Source: an uncultured Clostridia bacterium
GTDB taxonomy: Bacteria > Bacillota > Clostridia > UBA1381
DNA: 64,000 nt
Direction: 5' to 3'
Assembly: GCA_959602045.1 (NCBI GenBank)
Contig: CAUGRT010000003.1
Coordinates: 62,001-126,000 of the forward strand
Part shown: positions 17,844-27,387 of the stretch, piece after piece
How positions within the stretch are numbered: the first letter of the stretch is position 1
Layout: each line of letters begins with the position of its first letter
Notes under the pieces: generated by a model
Told to the model about the DNA's origin: nothing
Databases searched by the model: none
The model's input: only the letters and a program-made list of their open reading frames with translations
Program-made: the position numbers and the translations under genes

Positions 17844-19136
17844 ATGGAACTGCAATATCAAAAGAATGAACAAACCGGTGAAGAACTTTACAGTGGTGTA
17901 CACTCCTCCGGTTTACATGTATATATTATTCCCAAAAAGGATTATAGCACAGGCTATGCAATTTTCGGAACACGCTATGGAAGTGTTGATTCCAAATTCG
18001 TTGTTCCCGGTGAAACAGAATTAACGGAAGTACCGGACGGAATCGCGCATTATCTGGAGCATAAAATGTTTGATCAGCCGGACGGTTCGAATGTTTTTGA
18101 TAAATTTTCAAAATTCGGTGCAAACGCAAATGCTTATACCTCATTTAACATGACGGCGTATCTTTTCAGTGCTGCGTCCCATATGGATGAAAATCTGAAA
18201 ACACTGATGGACTATGTGCAAAGTCCGTATTTTACCGAAGAAAGCGTACAAAAAGAACAAGGGATTATCGGTCAGGAGATCCGCATGTATGACGATAACG
18301 GAGATTGGAGAGTCTTTTTCAATTTTTTGAACTGCTTGTACCAAAAGCATCCGATTCGTACTGAGATTGCCGGAACGGTTGAGAGTATCAGCCATATCAC
18401 CGCGGACTATCTCTACAAATGCTACAATACCTTCTATAACCTTTCCAACATGGCGATCGTTGTTATCGGTGATGTTGAACCGCACAGCATTGCTAATATC
18501 ATTTCCGAATCCGTAAAGAAAAACGAACCGTTTGATGAGGAAATCAAGAAGGTTTATCCCGAAGAACCGGACGGCATCGCACAGGAATATTCGGAGCAGC
18601 GGCTGAGTGTTTCCGCGCCGATGTTCATGTTGGGTTATAAGGATACTGATACCGGTTTTTCCGGCGATCGGCTGTTAAAAAAGAATATTGAAACAGAAAT
18701 TTTACTGCGAATGATTTTCGGCAAAAGCTCGCGTCTTTATAAAAAGCTATACGAGGACGGATTGATTAATTCCAACTATGCATTTGAATACACCATGCAG
18801 CCTGACTACGCCTTTTCTTCCGTATGCGGCGAATCCAAAGATCCGAAAAAGGTCTATGAGGCGGTACTAGCGGAAATTGAGAATTTAAGAGCCGAGGGAA
18901 TCTCCGAAGATGATTTTGAACGCACAAAAAAGGTGCTTTGGGGACATTATATCCGTTCCATGAACGACACAGAAAGCTATGCCAACGCTTTTATCGCGGA
19001 TACTTTTATGGGAATTGACTATTTCAACTACGATAAGGTGTATCAAAGCGTTACCTTTGAGGATGTAAAGAACCGATTCACCGAACATTTTAAAAAGGGA
19101 TATTCTGCACTTTCCGTCATTAATCCCATTGAATAG
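17844..19136 (+). CDS. M16-family zinc metallopeptidase (YmfH type)
   Basis: This 430-residue protein carries HYLEH (the M16 HXXEH zinc motif) about 70 residues in, in GIAHYLEHKMFDQPDGSNVF, followed by the conserved ANAYTSFNMTAYLFSA. It is the catalytic half of the pair with the preceding gene. The ATG at 17844 has GGAGG seven bases upstream; an in-frame start at 17790 would lack a site. Between the two genes a stem (AACGTxAAAAA with its complement) spans about 17767-17806 and could adjust their ratio. A strong terminator follows and is shared with the convergent permease gene. Confidence 0.9.
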   Translation: MELQYQKNEQTGEELYSGVHSSGLHVYIIPKKDYSTGYAIFGTRYGSVDSKFVVPGETELTEVPDGIAHYLEHKMFDQPDGSNVFDKFSKFGANANAYTSFNMTAYLFSAASHMDENLKTLMDYVQSPYFTEESVQKEQGIIGQEIRMYDDNGDWRVFFNFLNCLYQKHPIRTEIAGTVESISHITADYLYKCYNTFYNLSNMAIVVIGDVEPHSIANIISESVKKNEPFDEEIKKVYPEEPDGIAQEYSEQRLSVSAPMFMLGYKDTDTGFSGDRLLKKNIETEILLRMIFGKSSRLYKKLYEDGLINSNYAFEYTMQPDYAFSSVCGESKDPKKVYEAVLAEIENLRAEGISEDDFERTKKVLWGHYIRSMNDTESYANAFIADTFMGIDYFNYDKVYQSVTFEDVKNRFTEHFKKGYSALSVINPIE

Positions 19137-19137
19137 C

Positions 19138-19181
19138 AAAAAGGCAGTAAAAAACAGAATTTGTTTTTTACTGCCTTTTTT
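19138..19181. terminator. Strong bidirectional terminator
   Basis: An 18-bp perfect stem (19138-19155 with 19163-19180) has a 7-base loop and A/T-rich ends on both sides, so it works for the M16 gene and for the convergent EamA gene. Confidence 0.9.
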
Positions 19182-19184
19182 AAA

Positions 19185-20057
19185 TTACGACTTTGCCTGC
19201 ACCACCGTCACCCCGGCAAGAATCATCAATCCGCCGATATACTGCATATTTCCGACAAATTCCCCCAGAAAAACAGCTCCTAAAATAACGGTAGTAATCG
19301 GTTCCATCGTAGACAAAATTCCGGCAGTGGATGCGCCTTCGTATTTTACGCCTGCTTGAAACAGCGGAACCGCCAACAGCGTCACCATTAAAGAAATCAT
19401 CAAGGAATAAAACCAAGCCTTTGGGGTCATATCAAACGAAATTCCATGTACAATCCATCCGTAAATCAACGTCCCGATGCTGATAATAATCATCGTATAA
19501 AACGTCAATTTAATATAATCCATCGAATCCAAACCGGATTTATCCATATACAGTACATAAAAGCTATAAAAAATCCCGGAAAGCAGCGCCAGAACAATTC
19601 CGATTTTATCGGACGCACTGTTAATATCCACAAACATAAAAATCCCTATCGTAACCAAAACGGATGCAATAATCGTTGTATATCGGAGTTTTTCATGATA
19701 AATAAACGCAGAAGCCAAAACAATCACCAGCGGATATACAAAATGAAGCGTGGTTGCCAGTCCTACCGAAATATAGCTATAGGAAAGATATAGCAAAATA
19801 ATCGGCACAGCACCGCCGAAAATCCCCAAAATAATCACGCGCTTTAGCTCCTTTGCCGTTAATCGCAGTGATATATGATTGGTTTTCATCAGAATAAATA
19901 AAAGCGGCACCGATAAAGCCGCCCGCAAAAATGCAAGCGTTACCGCACGCGTGCCGCCCGAATATGCAGTCTTGGCAAGAATCGGCGCAAGACCGTAAAT
20001 AAAAGCTGAAATTAATAAGCAAATTTTTCCCTTTTGATTCATCAACCGTTCGCGCAT
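19185..20057 (-). CDS. EamA/DMT-family membrane transporter
   Basis: The 290-residue protein is almost entirely hydrophobic, with about ten helices in two EamA repeats. Typical segments are AFIYGLAPILAKTAYSGG near the start and STMEPITTVILGAVFLGE near the end. Members export or import amino acids, sugars or other metabolites; the substrate is not predictable. The ATG has GAGGGA upstream. It follows nadE by 36 bases on the same strand, so the two may be cotranscribed, although no functional link is clear. Confidence 0.85.
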   Translation of the reverse strand: MRERLMNQKGKICLLISAFIYGLAPILAKTAYSGGTRAVTLAFLRAALSVPLLFILMKTNHISLRLTAKELKRVIILGIFGGAVPIILLYLSYSYISVGLATTLHFVYPLVIVLASAFIYHEKLRYTTIIASVLVTIGIFMFVDINSASDKIGIVLALLSGIFYSFYVLYMDKSGLDSMDYIKLTFYTMIIISIGTLIYGWIVHGISFDMTPKAWFYSLMISLMVTLLAVPLFQAGVKYEGASTAGILSTMEPITTVILGAVFLGEFVGNMQYIGGLMILAGVTVVQAKS

Positions 20058-20093
20058 ATAAATCCCTCTTTCAGACGGAACGGCTGACGCTTT

Positions 20094-22004
20094 TTATAAC
20101 CGATTCAGCTCATCCATCCATAAATTCACAGAGGCATCACTTGGCATACGCCAATCACCTCTCGGAGAAAGCGCTACAGATCCCACCTTTGGGCCATCCG
20201 GCAGACAGGAACGTTTAAACTGCTGTGCAAAAAATCTCTTATAAAAGACCTTGAGCCATGCCAAAATCACCGTACGGTCATACATCCCATCAAACGCTTT
20301 TACCGCCAAACGCAAAATCTTTGACGGATGCGACCCAAACCGCAGTAAATGATATAAGAAAAAGTCATGCAGTTCATACGGCCCGACAAGATGCTCTGTT
20401 TTTTGCGAGATTTCGCCGTCCTTTGGCGGCAGCAGCTCCGGACTGACGGGAGTCGCCAAAATATCCTTGAGTGTTTCCTGCAAGAGCGCATTTTTTGTTC
20501 GGCGCGCTTCATAATCCACCAGATACCGTATCAAAGTTTTTGGCACACCGACATTTACGGCATACATACTCATATGATCCCCGTTATAAGTCGCCCAGCC
20601 TAATGCCAGCTCCGATAAATCGCCCGTTCCAATCACCAAACCGCCGTTCATATTAGCTATATCCATCAAAATTTGCGTTCTTTCCCTCGCCTGCGAATTT
20701 TCAAAAGTAACATCCAATGTCTTTCCGTCATGACCAATATCCTCAAAATGCTTGGAAACTGCCTCATGAATATGAATTTCGCGCAGAGTTGCCCCTAACG
20801 ATTTTGCGAAATTTACCGCATTATGATACGTTCTTCCTGTTGTCCCGAAGCAAGGCATGGTAACAGCAATCATCCCTTTACGATCCAATCCCAGACTGTC
20901 AAAAGCTCTGGCAGTAACCAACAGAGCAAGAGTTGAATCCAATCCTCCGCTGATTCCGATGACAGCCGTCTTGGCATGCGTATGCTCCAACCGCTTTTTT
21001 AATCCCATCGACTGAATCGTTAAAATTTCCTCACTGCGTTTTTCCCGATCATTCTCATTGTTCGGTACAAACGGATTAGGATCAACAAATCTTGTCAGTT
21101 CCGTTTCCGTCGGTTTCAAGTCCACCGCAATGACGGTATATTCATTCCGTCCGCAAGACTGATAGGTTGTAGTCTTTCTTCTTTCCGTTATCATTCTTTC
21201 CAAATCCAGCTCTGCGTATACGCATTGATTGGTAAATCTTTTACTACGCGCCAAAATCGCACCATTTTCCGCAATGACATGATCTCCGGCGAACACCATA
21301 TCCGTTGTCGATTCGCCGTGTCCTGCGTCAGCATAAAGATAACCGCAGAAAAGCTTTGCTGACTGCGCACGAATCAGCATACTCCGATATTCCGCCTTTG
21401 CGATCAGTTCATCACTCGCGCTCAAGTTTGCGATAACGGTCGCACCGGCAAGCGCATGTGCATTGGATGGCGGCGTCACCGTCCATAAATCCTCACAAAT
21501 CTCGATTCCCAAAACAAATTCCGGCATGGATTTCGCCTGAAACAGCAAATTTGCACCGATTGGAATCTTTTTGTTGTCAATCTCAATGGATTGCACCTCA
21601 TGAAAGCCCGGACTAAAATGCCGGACTTCGTAAAACTCACTATAATTCGGAATATTCAATTTTGGCACAAGTCCTTTGATTTCTCCATGGTTGACTACCG
21701 CCGCACAGTTGTACAGATTTCCTTGAAATTCAATCGGCAAGCCGACCACCAAAACCATATCCAGTGCCGCGGTTTCCTTTGCAAAGCGTACTAAGCTCTC
21801 CCGCGCACCGTCAAGCAAGGATTTTTGCAAAAACAAATCTGCACAGGTATACGCCGTAATAGAAAGCTCCGGAAATACAAGAAGCTTTGCTCCGTTTTGG
21901 CATGCCTCTTTCGCCGTGCTGATCATCTGATCTGTATTAAATTCCACATCCGCCACGCGAATATCCACCGAAGCACAGGCGGTTTTTATAAATCCATCCT
22001 TCAT
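20094..22004 (-). CDS. nadE: Glutamine-dependent NAD+ synthetase
   Basis: This 636-residue protein is a fusion of an N-terminal nitrilase-type glutaminase and a C-terminal synthetase. The glutaminase triad is Glu in FPELSITAY, Lys in KLNIPNYSEF and Cys in GIEICEDLW. The synthetase domain has the ATP-pyrophosphatase P-loop GISGGLDST. It converts deamido-NAD, ATP and glutamine to NAD+, the last step of NAD synthesis. The AAGGAG site is 14 bases from the ATG, slightly far. A palindromic element (22055-22145) separates it from rarA upstream. Confidence 0.95.
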   Translation of the reverse strand: MKDGFIKTACASVDIRVADVEFNTDQMISTAKEACQNGAKLLVFPELSITAYTCADLFLQKSLLDGARESLVRFAKETAALDMVLVVGLPIEFQGNLYNCAAVVNHGEIKGLVPKLNIPNYSEFYEVRHFSPGFHEVQSIEIDNKKIPIGANLLFQAKSMPEFVLGIEICEDLWTVTPPSNAHALAGATVIANLSASDELIAKAEYRSMLIRAQSAKLFCGYLYADAGHGESTTDMVFAGDHVIAENGAILARSKRFTNQCVYAELDLERMITERRKTTTYQSCGRNEYTVIAVDLKPTETELTRFVDPNPFVPNNENDREKRSEEILTIQSMGLKKRLEHTHAKTAVIGISGGLDSTLALLVTARAFDSLGLDRKGMIAVTMPCFGTTGRTYHNAVNFAKSLGATLREIHIHEAVSKHFEDIGHDGKTLDVTFENSQARERTQILMDIANMNGGLVIGTGDLSELALGWATYNGDHMSMYAVNVGVPKTLIRYLVDYEARRTKNALLQETLKDILATPVSPELLPPKDGEISQKTEHLVGPYELHDFFLYHLLRFGSHPSKILRLAVKAFDGMYDRTVILAWLKVFYKRFFAQQFKRSCLPDGPKVGSVALSPRGDWRMPSDASVNLWMDELNRL

Positions 22005-22054
22005 GATCGTAACGTTTACTCCTTAATTTTATTTTAGACTATCCACATCATAAG

Positions 22055-22145
22055 AATTTTCATCTGTTTGTCGTTCTATATAGGCGAGTTCCGCGCAATG
22101 TAGCGGATGTTTAAGCCGGAACAGAACAAAAAACAGATGAAAATT
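22055..22145 (-). repeat. Palindromic intergenic element, copy 2
   Basis: The 23-bp arms (22055-22077 and 22123-22145) pair with two mismatches around a 45-base core (22078-22122) in the minus orientation. It lies 20 bases after the rarA stop and 50 bases before the nadE start. The outer arm resembles that of copies 3 and 6 (CATCTGTTT shared). Confidence 0.85.
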
Positions 22146-22165
22146 TATTCGGAAGTATCAATTGT

Positions 22166-23437
22166 CTATTTAATCTGATCCCAATATGCCTTTGCCGCTT
22201 GCTCCACCTTATTGGGGCCATACTTATAATACTGTTTATCCTTAATATTATCCGGCAAATATTGTTGTTTGACATAATGATTCTTATAATTATGAGCATA
22301 CTGATAATCCACTCCATGCCCCATTTTCTGCGCGCCGCTGTAATGCGAATCCTTTAAATGCTCCGGAATTTCCCCGGTGTCCATTTTTGATAAATCCTCC
22401 ATCGCTTCTCCGATCGCGCTGACCGCACTGTTGGATTTCGGGGCGGTTGCCAATAAAATAACAGCCTCAGCCAAAGGAATCTGTGCCTCCGGCAAGCCTA
22501 ATTGCAGCGCACTGTCAACACAAGCCTTGACGATCGCAATTGCTTGCGGATATGCCAAGCCTATGTCCTCTGCTGCCATCACCAACAGCCGCCGGCAAAT
22601 ACTTTGCAAATCTCCTGCACTGATCAGCCTTGCCAGATAATGAATCCCGGCGTCCGGATCCGATCCGCGGATGGATTTCTGAAAGGCGCTGAGAATATCA
22701 TAATGGCTGTCACCGTCACGGTCATAGCGAAACGCCTTTTTCTGCGTAGCCTGCTGTGCCGAATCCATTGTGAGCCGCATGTTTCCGTCAGAGTCCGGTG
22801 CAGCCGCCAAAAACAACACCTCCAACGCATTTAATGCCTTACGCACATCTCCATTTGCCGTATGGGCAAGATGGGTTAAAACTCCATCCTCAATAGTAAT
22901 ATTGTAGGCACTGTAATCACCGTGAATCAGTATCTCTGCCGCACGCGACAATGCCTTTTCCACATCCTCCGGCGCTAATGGCTTAAACTCAAAAACAACA
23001 CTCCGCGACAGCACTGCGTTATACACATAAAAATACGGATTTTCGGTCGTACTTGCGATCAGTGTGATTTTTCCGTTCTCCATAAATTCCAGCAAGGACT
23101 GCTGCTGTTTTTTATTAAAATGCTGAATCTCGTCCAGATAAAGCAACACACCCTCCGGTGCTAAAAAGGAATCCAGTGTCGAAACAATATCCTTGATATC
23201 GGAAACCGACGCATTCGTAGCATTGAGTCTGCGCAAGGTTTTTCCGGTTCTGGAGGCAATGATATTGGCAATGGTCGTTTTTCCGACTCCGGACGGGCCA
23301 TAGAAAATCATATTGGGAATTTCATTTTTTTCTATAATCTGACGAAGCAGCTTCCCCTCGCCTATCAAATGTCCCTGTCCACATACCTCATCCAAGGTTT
23401 CCGGACGAATCCGATCCGCCAACGGCGTCTTACTCAT
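22166..23437 (-). CDS. rarA: Replication-associated recombination AAA+ ATPase RarA (MgsA)
   Basis: The 423-residue protein has the RarA N-terminus (PLADRIRPETLDEVCGQGHL), Walker A FYGPSGVGKTT, Walker B LLYLDEIQHF and sensor STTENP. The C-terminal half holds the family's tetramerisation region, including DPDAGIHYLARL and AAEDIGLAYPQA. RarA acts at stalled replication forks and resembles clamp-loader ATPases. The ATG is preceded by GGAGGGG. The TPR gene lies 47 bases upstream on the same strand, and nadE follows downstream beyond a palindromic element. Confidence 0.95.
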   Translation of the reverse strand: MSKTPLADRIRPETLDEVCGQGHLIGEGKLLRQIIEKNEIPNMIFYGPSGVGKTTIANIIASRTGKTLRRLNATNASVSDIKDIVSTLDSFLAPEGVLLYLDEIQHFNKKQQQSLLEFMENGKITLIASTTENPYFYVYNAVLSRSVVFEFKPLAPEDVEKALSRAAEILIHGDYSAYNITIEDGVLTHLAHTANGDVRKALNALEVLFLAAAPDSDGNMRLTMDSAQQATQKKAFRYDRDGDSHYDILSAFQKSIRGSDPDAGIHYLARLISAGDLQSICRRLLVMAAEDIGLAYPQAIAIVKACVDSALQLGLPEAQIPLAEAVILLATAPKSNSAVSAIGEAMEDLSKMDTGEIPEHLKDSHYSGAQKMGHGVDYQYAHNYKNHYVKQQYLPDNIKDKQYYKYGPNKVEQAAKAYWDQIK

Positions 23438-23484
23438 TCTACCCCTCCGTTCATTGGTTCATATTCAAGCGCTGAATCAATCTC

Positions 23485-24300
23485 TTATCTCATATATCTT
23501 TCAATCTCCCGATTCAACCGATCTACGTCCTCGCGCGATACTGTCGTCATCTTAGACCAGCGGCAATCATCAATATTGGACATTAGCTCAGCCGCTTTTT
23601 CGTATTCGCCGCGCTTTAAAGCAATCTGCGCGCCATGATAATAAGCTTCAACAAATTTCGGTGCGTCCTCTAAAATCTTATCCGACAGCTCCGCTGCCTT
23701 ATCATATTTTCCCTGCTTATAATAGCAAATCGACAGATTATCCATAATATCACGGTCATCGCTGTTGTAATCATAAGCTTCCTCGCAAAAAGCCGTTACG
23801 TCATTTAAGTTATCGCCGCGTTCCAGCTTAAAATAGCCGATCATGCCATAAAGCTGCGTATTTTTATAGCCGCTGTTAAACAGCTCCATAGCGTCTTCCA
23901 TCGCCTCATCCAAACGTCCCTGTTTATAATAGACCATACACCGCTGCTGCTTTGCAGACAGACTAAGATTCTGCTTTTTTGCATATTTCGCCCGAACAAT
24001 CGGATCCAAAATCTTTTCGGCTTCATCAAAATCTCCGGTACGCATTAATACATAAGCGTAGTTGATTCGGATCTGCGCCTTTGCACGGTTTGTATTGACC
24101 GACTTTCTGTAAAATCTTTTTGCCGCTTTAAAATCTCCATCCGCAAAAGCCTTTTGCGCCTTTACTGCCCAAAGCGTTGGGATATAGGTGTAAATCGCAT
24201 AGATTACTACCAACAGACTGACAATAATACCAATAATCCAGCTAAACCGAAACGCAAAAAAGATTGCCGCCGCGACGCATATTGCATAAATAAAATTCAT
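23485..24300 (-). CDS. Membrane-anchored tetratricopeptide-repeat protein
   Basis: The 271-residue protein has two hydrophobic helices in its first 45 residues. Helical TPR-like repeats follow, for example AFADGDFKAAKRFYRKSVN, MRTGDFDEAEKILDPIV, YYKQGRLDEAMEDAMELF and YYKQGKYDKAAELSDKIL. It is probably an inner-membrane scaffold with a cytoplasmic TPR domain; no enzymatic motif is present. ATG 24300 follows AAAGGAAAGG; the in-frame start at 24321 would overlap this site. Cotranscription with rarA (47-base gap) is likely but the functional link is unknown. Confidence 0.75.
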   Translation of the reverse strand: MNFIYAICVAAAIFFAFRFSWIIGIIVSLLVVIYAIYTYIPTLWAVKAQKAFADGDFKAAKRFYRKSVNTNRAKAQIRINYAYVLMRTGDFDEAEKILDPIVRAKYAKKQNLSLSAKQQRCMVYYKQGRLDEAMEDAMELFNSGYKNTQLYGMIGYFKLERGDNLNDVTAFCEEAYDYNSDDRDIMDNLSICYYKQGKYDKAAELSDKILEDAPKFVEAYYHGAQIALKRGEYEKAAELMSNIDDCRWSKMTTVSREDVDRLNREIERYMR

Positions 24301-24336
24301 TTTCCTTTCCTTTCTGTGCACTCCGGGAATTGTTAG

Positions 24337-24429
24337 GAACTTTCATCTGTTTTTGATTCTATTTTGGCTCAGACATCCGCTACGTTGCGCGGAACTCGCC
24401 TCCATAAAATCAAAAACAGATGAAAGTTC
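24337..24429 (+). repeat. Palindromic intergenic element, copy 3
   Basis: The 22-bp arms (24337-24358 and 24408-24429) are perfectly complementary. The 49-base core carries the full consensus GGCTCAGACATCCGCTACG followed by TTGCGCGGAACTCGCC. It lies between asnS and the TPR gene, both minus strand. Confidence 0.88.
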
Positions 24430-24594
24430 ATTCTATAAATCGTTACCTTTCCCCAAAGCGACATATGTTTTTATTTATGGAGCAAGTTCCGCTTTGCGAA
24501 CAACCCCTGCCGCCATAACCATTTTATAGCAAAAGACAGCACCCGTGGCTCCGATCTTTTCACGGAACGCCAAGGGCGCCGTCCCTTCAGCCTT
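24430..24594. other. Non-coding spacer downstream of asnS
   Basis: No gene is visible. On the minus strand, directly after asnS, two small stems can form (AAGGG/CCCTT near 24580 and CCGTG/CACGG near 24553) but without a clear T tract. Near 24480, CAAGTTCCGCTTTGCGAAC loosely resembles part of the palindromic element core and may be a decayed remnant. Confidence 0.4.
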
Positions 24595-25986
24595 TTAATA
24601 TTCAGCTGTGCCTACCGTTCTCGGGAACGGCAAAACATCACGGATATTCTGCATACCGGTGATATACATAACTGCTCTCTCAAAGCCCAAACCAAAGCCT
24701 GCATGCTTATTGGTGCCGTACTTTCTCAAATCCAGATAGAAACCATAATCCTCTTTCTTTAAGCCGCACTCCTGCATCTTCTGTACCAATGTGTCATAGT
24801 TTTCCTCACGCTGACTTCCGCCGATAATCTCACCGATTCCGGGAACAAGAAGATCCATTGCCGCAACAGTGTTTCCATCCTCATTCAGCTTCATATAGAA
24901 TGCCTTAATCTCTTTCGGATAATCCGTCACAAATACCGGCTTTTTGAAAACCTCCTCGGTCAAATACCGCTCATGCTCTGTCTGAAGATCACTGCCCCAT
25001 TCCACCTGATATTCAAAACGATCATTATTCTTTTTCAAAATATCAATCGCTTCGGTATAGGTAATTCTTGCAAACTCATTTGAAACCACGTTATGCAATC
25101 TGTCAAGCAAGCCCTTATCCACAAACTGATTAAAGAACGCCATTTCCTCCGGTGCATTTTCCAGACAGTAGTTAATGATATACTTTAACATATCCTCTGC
25201 CAAATCCATATCTTCGCCTAATTCCGCAAAAGCGATTTCCGGCTCAATCATCCAAAATTCAGCCGCATGGCGCGTCGTGTTGGAGTTCTCGGCACGGAAC
25301 GTCGGGCCAAATGTATACACATTTCTAAATGCCATACAAAAAGTTTCCACGTTCAATTGACCGCTAACGGTAAGATTGGTCGGTTTTCCGAAGAAATCCT
25401 CGGAATAATCCACAGCCCCATCCTTAGTTTTCGGAAGATTCTCCAAATCCAACGTTGTCACCTTGAACATCTCGCCTGCACCCTCGCAGTCACTGCCGGT
25501 AATGATCGGCGTATGAACATAGACAAAATTTCTGTCCTGGAAGAACTGATGAATTGCATAAGCAATCATGGAACGAATCCGAAAGACTGCCGCAAAGGTG
25601 TTGGTTCTCGGACGCAAGTGCGCGATCGTGCGCAGATATTCAAAGGAATGACGTTTCTTTTGCAGCGGATAATCCGGAGTGGACATACCCTCAACCACAA
25701 CCGATGCCGCTTTTAACTCAAACGGCTGCTTTGCATCCGGCGTTAATACCAGTGTGCCCGTCGCCGTCACTGCTGCACCGACATTCAGCTTGGATAACTC
25801 TTTAAAATTCTCCAACTTATCTTCTTCAATAACAATCTGAAGATTCTTAAAAAAGCTTCCGTCATTCAATTCAATAAATCCAAAGCTTTTTGAAACTCTG
25901 ATCGTGCGAATCCATCCGGATACCGTAATTTCTTTTTCGGCAAATGAATCCGTTTCACGAAACAGCTGTCTTACAAGTGTTTTCAT
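24595..25986 (-). CDS. asnS: Asparaginyl-tRNA synthetase
   Basis: This 463-residue class II synthetase has an N-terminal OB-fold anticodon-binding domain (VSGWIRTIRVSKSFGFIELNDG) and the catalytic domain with motif 2 (FRAENSNTTRHAAEFWMIE) and motif 3 (GFGLGFERAVMYITG). It lacks the extra insert of archaeal-type AspS. It charges tRNA-Asn with asparagine. Its gene follows asnA by 21 bases, so asparagine production and charging are encoded together. The ATG has AGGAAGG upstream. Confidence 0.95.
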   Translation of the reverse strand: MKTLVRQLFRETDSFAEKEITVSGWIRTIRVSKSFGFIELNDGSFFKNLQIVIEEDKLENFKELSKLNVGAAVTATGTLVLTPDAKQPFELKAASVVVEGMSTPDYPLQKKRHSFEYLRTIAHLRPRTNTFAAVFRIRSMIAYAIHQFFQDRNFVYVHTPIITGSDCEGAGEMFKVTTLDLENLPKTKDGAVDYSEDFFGKPTNLTVSGQLNVETFCMAFRNVYTFGPTFRAENSNTTRHAAEFWMIEPEIAFAELGEDMDLAEDMLKYIINYCLENAPEEMAFFNQFVDKGLLDRLHNVVSNEFARITYTEAIDILKKNNDRFEYQVEWGSDLQTEHERYLTEEVFKKPVFVTDYPKEIKAFYMKLNEDGNTVAAMDLLVPGIGEIIGGSQREENYDTLVQKMQECGLKKEDYGFYLDLRKYGTNKHAGFGLGFERAVMYITGMQNIRDVLPFPRTVGTAEY

Positions 25987-26007
25987 ATGTGTTTCCTTCC
26001 TAAATTC

Positions 26008-27012
26008 TTATATTAATTCTATTCCATGCTCTTTGCAGGTCTGAATCATCTCATCGCTCCAAACGGACGCTTGAACCTCACCGATATGAGCCTTGCCGAG
26101 CATCAGCATACATAATCTTGACTGACCGATTCCGCCGCCGATGGTATACGGAAGTTCGCCGTTTAAAAGCTTCTTATGGAAATCCATTTTCAATCTTTCT
26201 TCACAGCCCGCCTCGGCAATCTGCTTCTTCAAAGCATCCTCGTCCACGCGGATTCCCATACTTGAAATCTCAAAAGAAATATCCAATAACGGATAATATA
26301 CCAGAATATCTCCGTTTAACTCCCAATCATCATAGTCCGGTGCTCTGCCGTCATGCTTTTTACCCGATTTCAAAACCTTGCCGATCTGCATTAGAAAAAC
26401 TGCTTTCTTTTCTCTTAACAGCTTGTCCTCCCGCTCTTTCGGCTCTAATTCCGGATACATGTCCTCTAATTCCTGTGTTGTCATAAAGGTGATTTCATCC
26501 GGCAGTGTCGTATCCAATTCCGGATAATTCTGCTTAATAATTGCGTTTGTGGACTTTACCGCAGAATAAATCTTATTCACCGTCTTTTTCAGGGTGTCAA
26601 GATTTCTTTCGGATTTATCAATCACAACTTCCCAATCCCACTGATCCACGTAAATCGAGTGCATATTATCCAATTCCTCGTCACGGCGAATCGCGTTCAT
26701 GTCGGTATAAAGACCCTCACCCTTTGAAAATTTATATTTTTCCAAAGTCAGCCGTTTCCATTTTGCCAGTGAATGAACAATTTCCAAAGTGCCGCCGATT
26801 GCCGGTGCGTCAAAAGAAACCGGTCTTTCTACGCCGTTTAAGTTATCATTAATTCCCGTTTCCGGTCTTACGAATAACGGTGCTGAAATTCTTTGCAGAT
26901 TCAGTGCGCTTGTTAATTCGCGCTGAAACGTATCCTTGATGGATTTAATTGCTTCCTCGGTACGCCGTCCGTCTAATTTTGACTGATAGCCCTCCGGTAA
27001 AATTAAAGACAT
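26008..27012 (-). CDS. asnA: Aspartate-ammonia ligase
   Basis: The 334-residue protein matches AsnA, a relative of class II aminoacyl-tRNA synthetases that makes asparagine from aspartate, ammonia and ATP. Conserved segments include FVRPETGINDNLNGVERPV, YTDMNAIRRDE, VDQWDWE and the C-terminal IGGGIGQSRLCMLML. It sits between a DUF896 gene and asnS with gaps of about 22 bases on each side. The ATG has AAAGGAG ten bases upstream. Confidence 0.96.
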   Translation of the reverse strand: MSLILPEGYQSKLDGRRTEEAIKSIKDTFQRELTSALNLQRISAPLFVRPETGINDNLNGVERPVSFDAPAIGGTLEIVHSLAKWKRLTLEKYKFSKGEGLYTDMNAIRRDEELDNMHSIYVDQWDWEVVIDKSERNLDTLKKTVNKIYSAVKSTNAIIKQNYPELDTTLPDEITFMTTQELEDMYPELEPKEREDKLLREKKAVFLMQIGKVLKSGKKHDGRAPDYDDWELNGDILVYYPLLDISFEISSMGIRVDEDALKKQIAEAGCEERLKMDFHKKLLNGELPYTIGGGIGQSRLCMLMLGKAHIGEVQASVWSDEMIQTCKEHGIELI

Positions 27013-27034
27013 TTGATCAATACTCCTTTATCTT

Positions 27035-27208
27035 TTATTTTTCCTCTACAACTTCTATATGCTCAAGCGTCGCCTTGAAATTTGCCCGTACCGCTTCAAG
27101 GTATTCCAGTCTTAACAACGCCTGCTCATTTCGTTCTTCATTATTTAAGCCGACCGTCTTTGATTTCTTCGCCAGCTCATTAATTCTTGCTATTTTGGCT
27201 CTGTCCAA
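27035..27208 (-). CDS. DUF896 small protein (YnzC-like)
   Basis: The 57-residue protein contains AKIARINELAKKSK, then GLNNEERNEQALLRLEYLEA, the signature of DUF896, a short two-helix protein common in Firmicutes. A TTG start at 27208 is chosen because AAGGGGG stands eight bases upstream and the family normally begins a few residues before KIARINEL; another TTG at 27238 is possible. Its role is unknown. It is the first gene of the asnA-asnS operon and lies just after the promoter at 27268-27296. Confidence 0.8.
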   Translation of the reverse strand: MDRAKIARINELAKKSKTVGLNNEERNEQALLRLEYLEAVRANFKATLEHIEVVEEK

Positions 27209-27267
27209 AGTTCTTCCCCCTTCCTTAGAAGCGTCCAAAGCTTCGCTCTCATACGAACCTACTCTAT

Positions 27268-27296
27268 ATTGTACCTTATTTATGCAAAAATTGCAA
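27268..27296 (-). promoter_or_regulatory. Promoter of the DUF896-asnA-asnS operon
   Basis: On the minus strand TTGCAA (27291-27296) and TACAAT (27268-27273) have a 17-base spacer. No T-box leader is present between it and the first gene. Confidence 0.7.
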
Positions 27297-27387
27297 GGGT
27301 TTCGCTATAGTTTTTTAAATTCCGGAACATTTTTTTTGCAAAATTCATAATATACATTACAAACCGCAAGAAAGGAGGGGCTCCGAA

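Noticed and set aside
27209..27290. T-box leader before asnA-asnS
   Set aside because: The distance from promoter to first gene is too short and no T-box motif is present.
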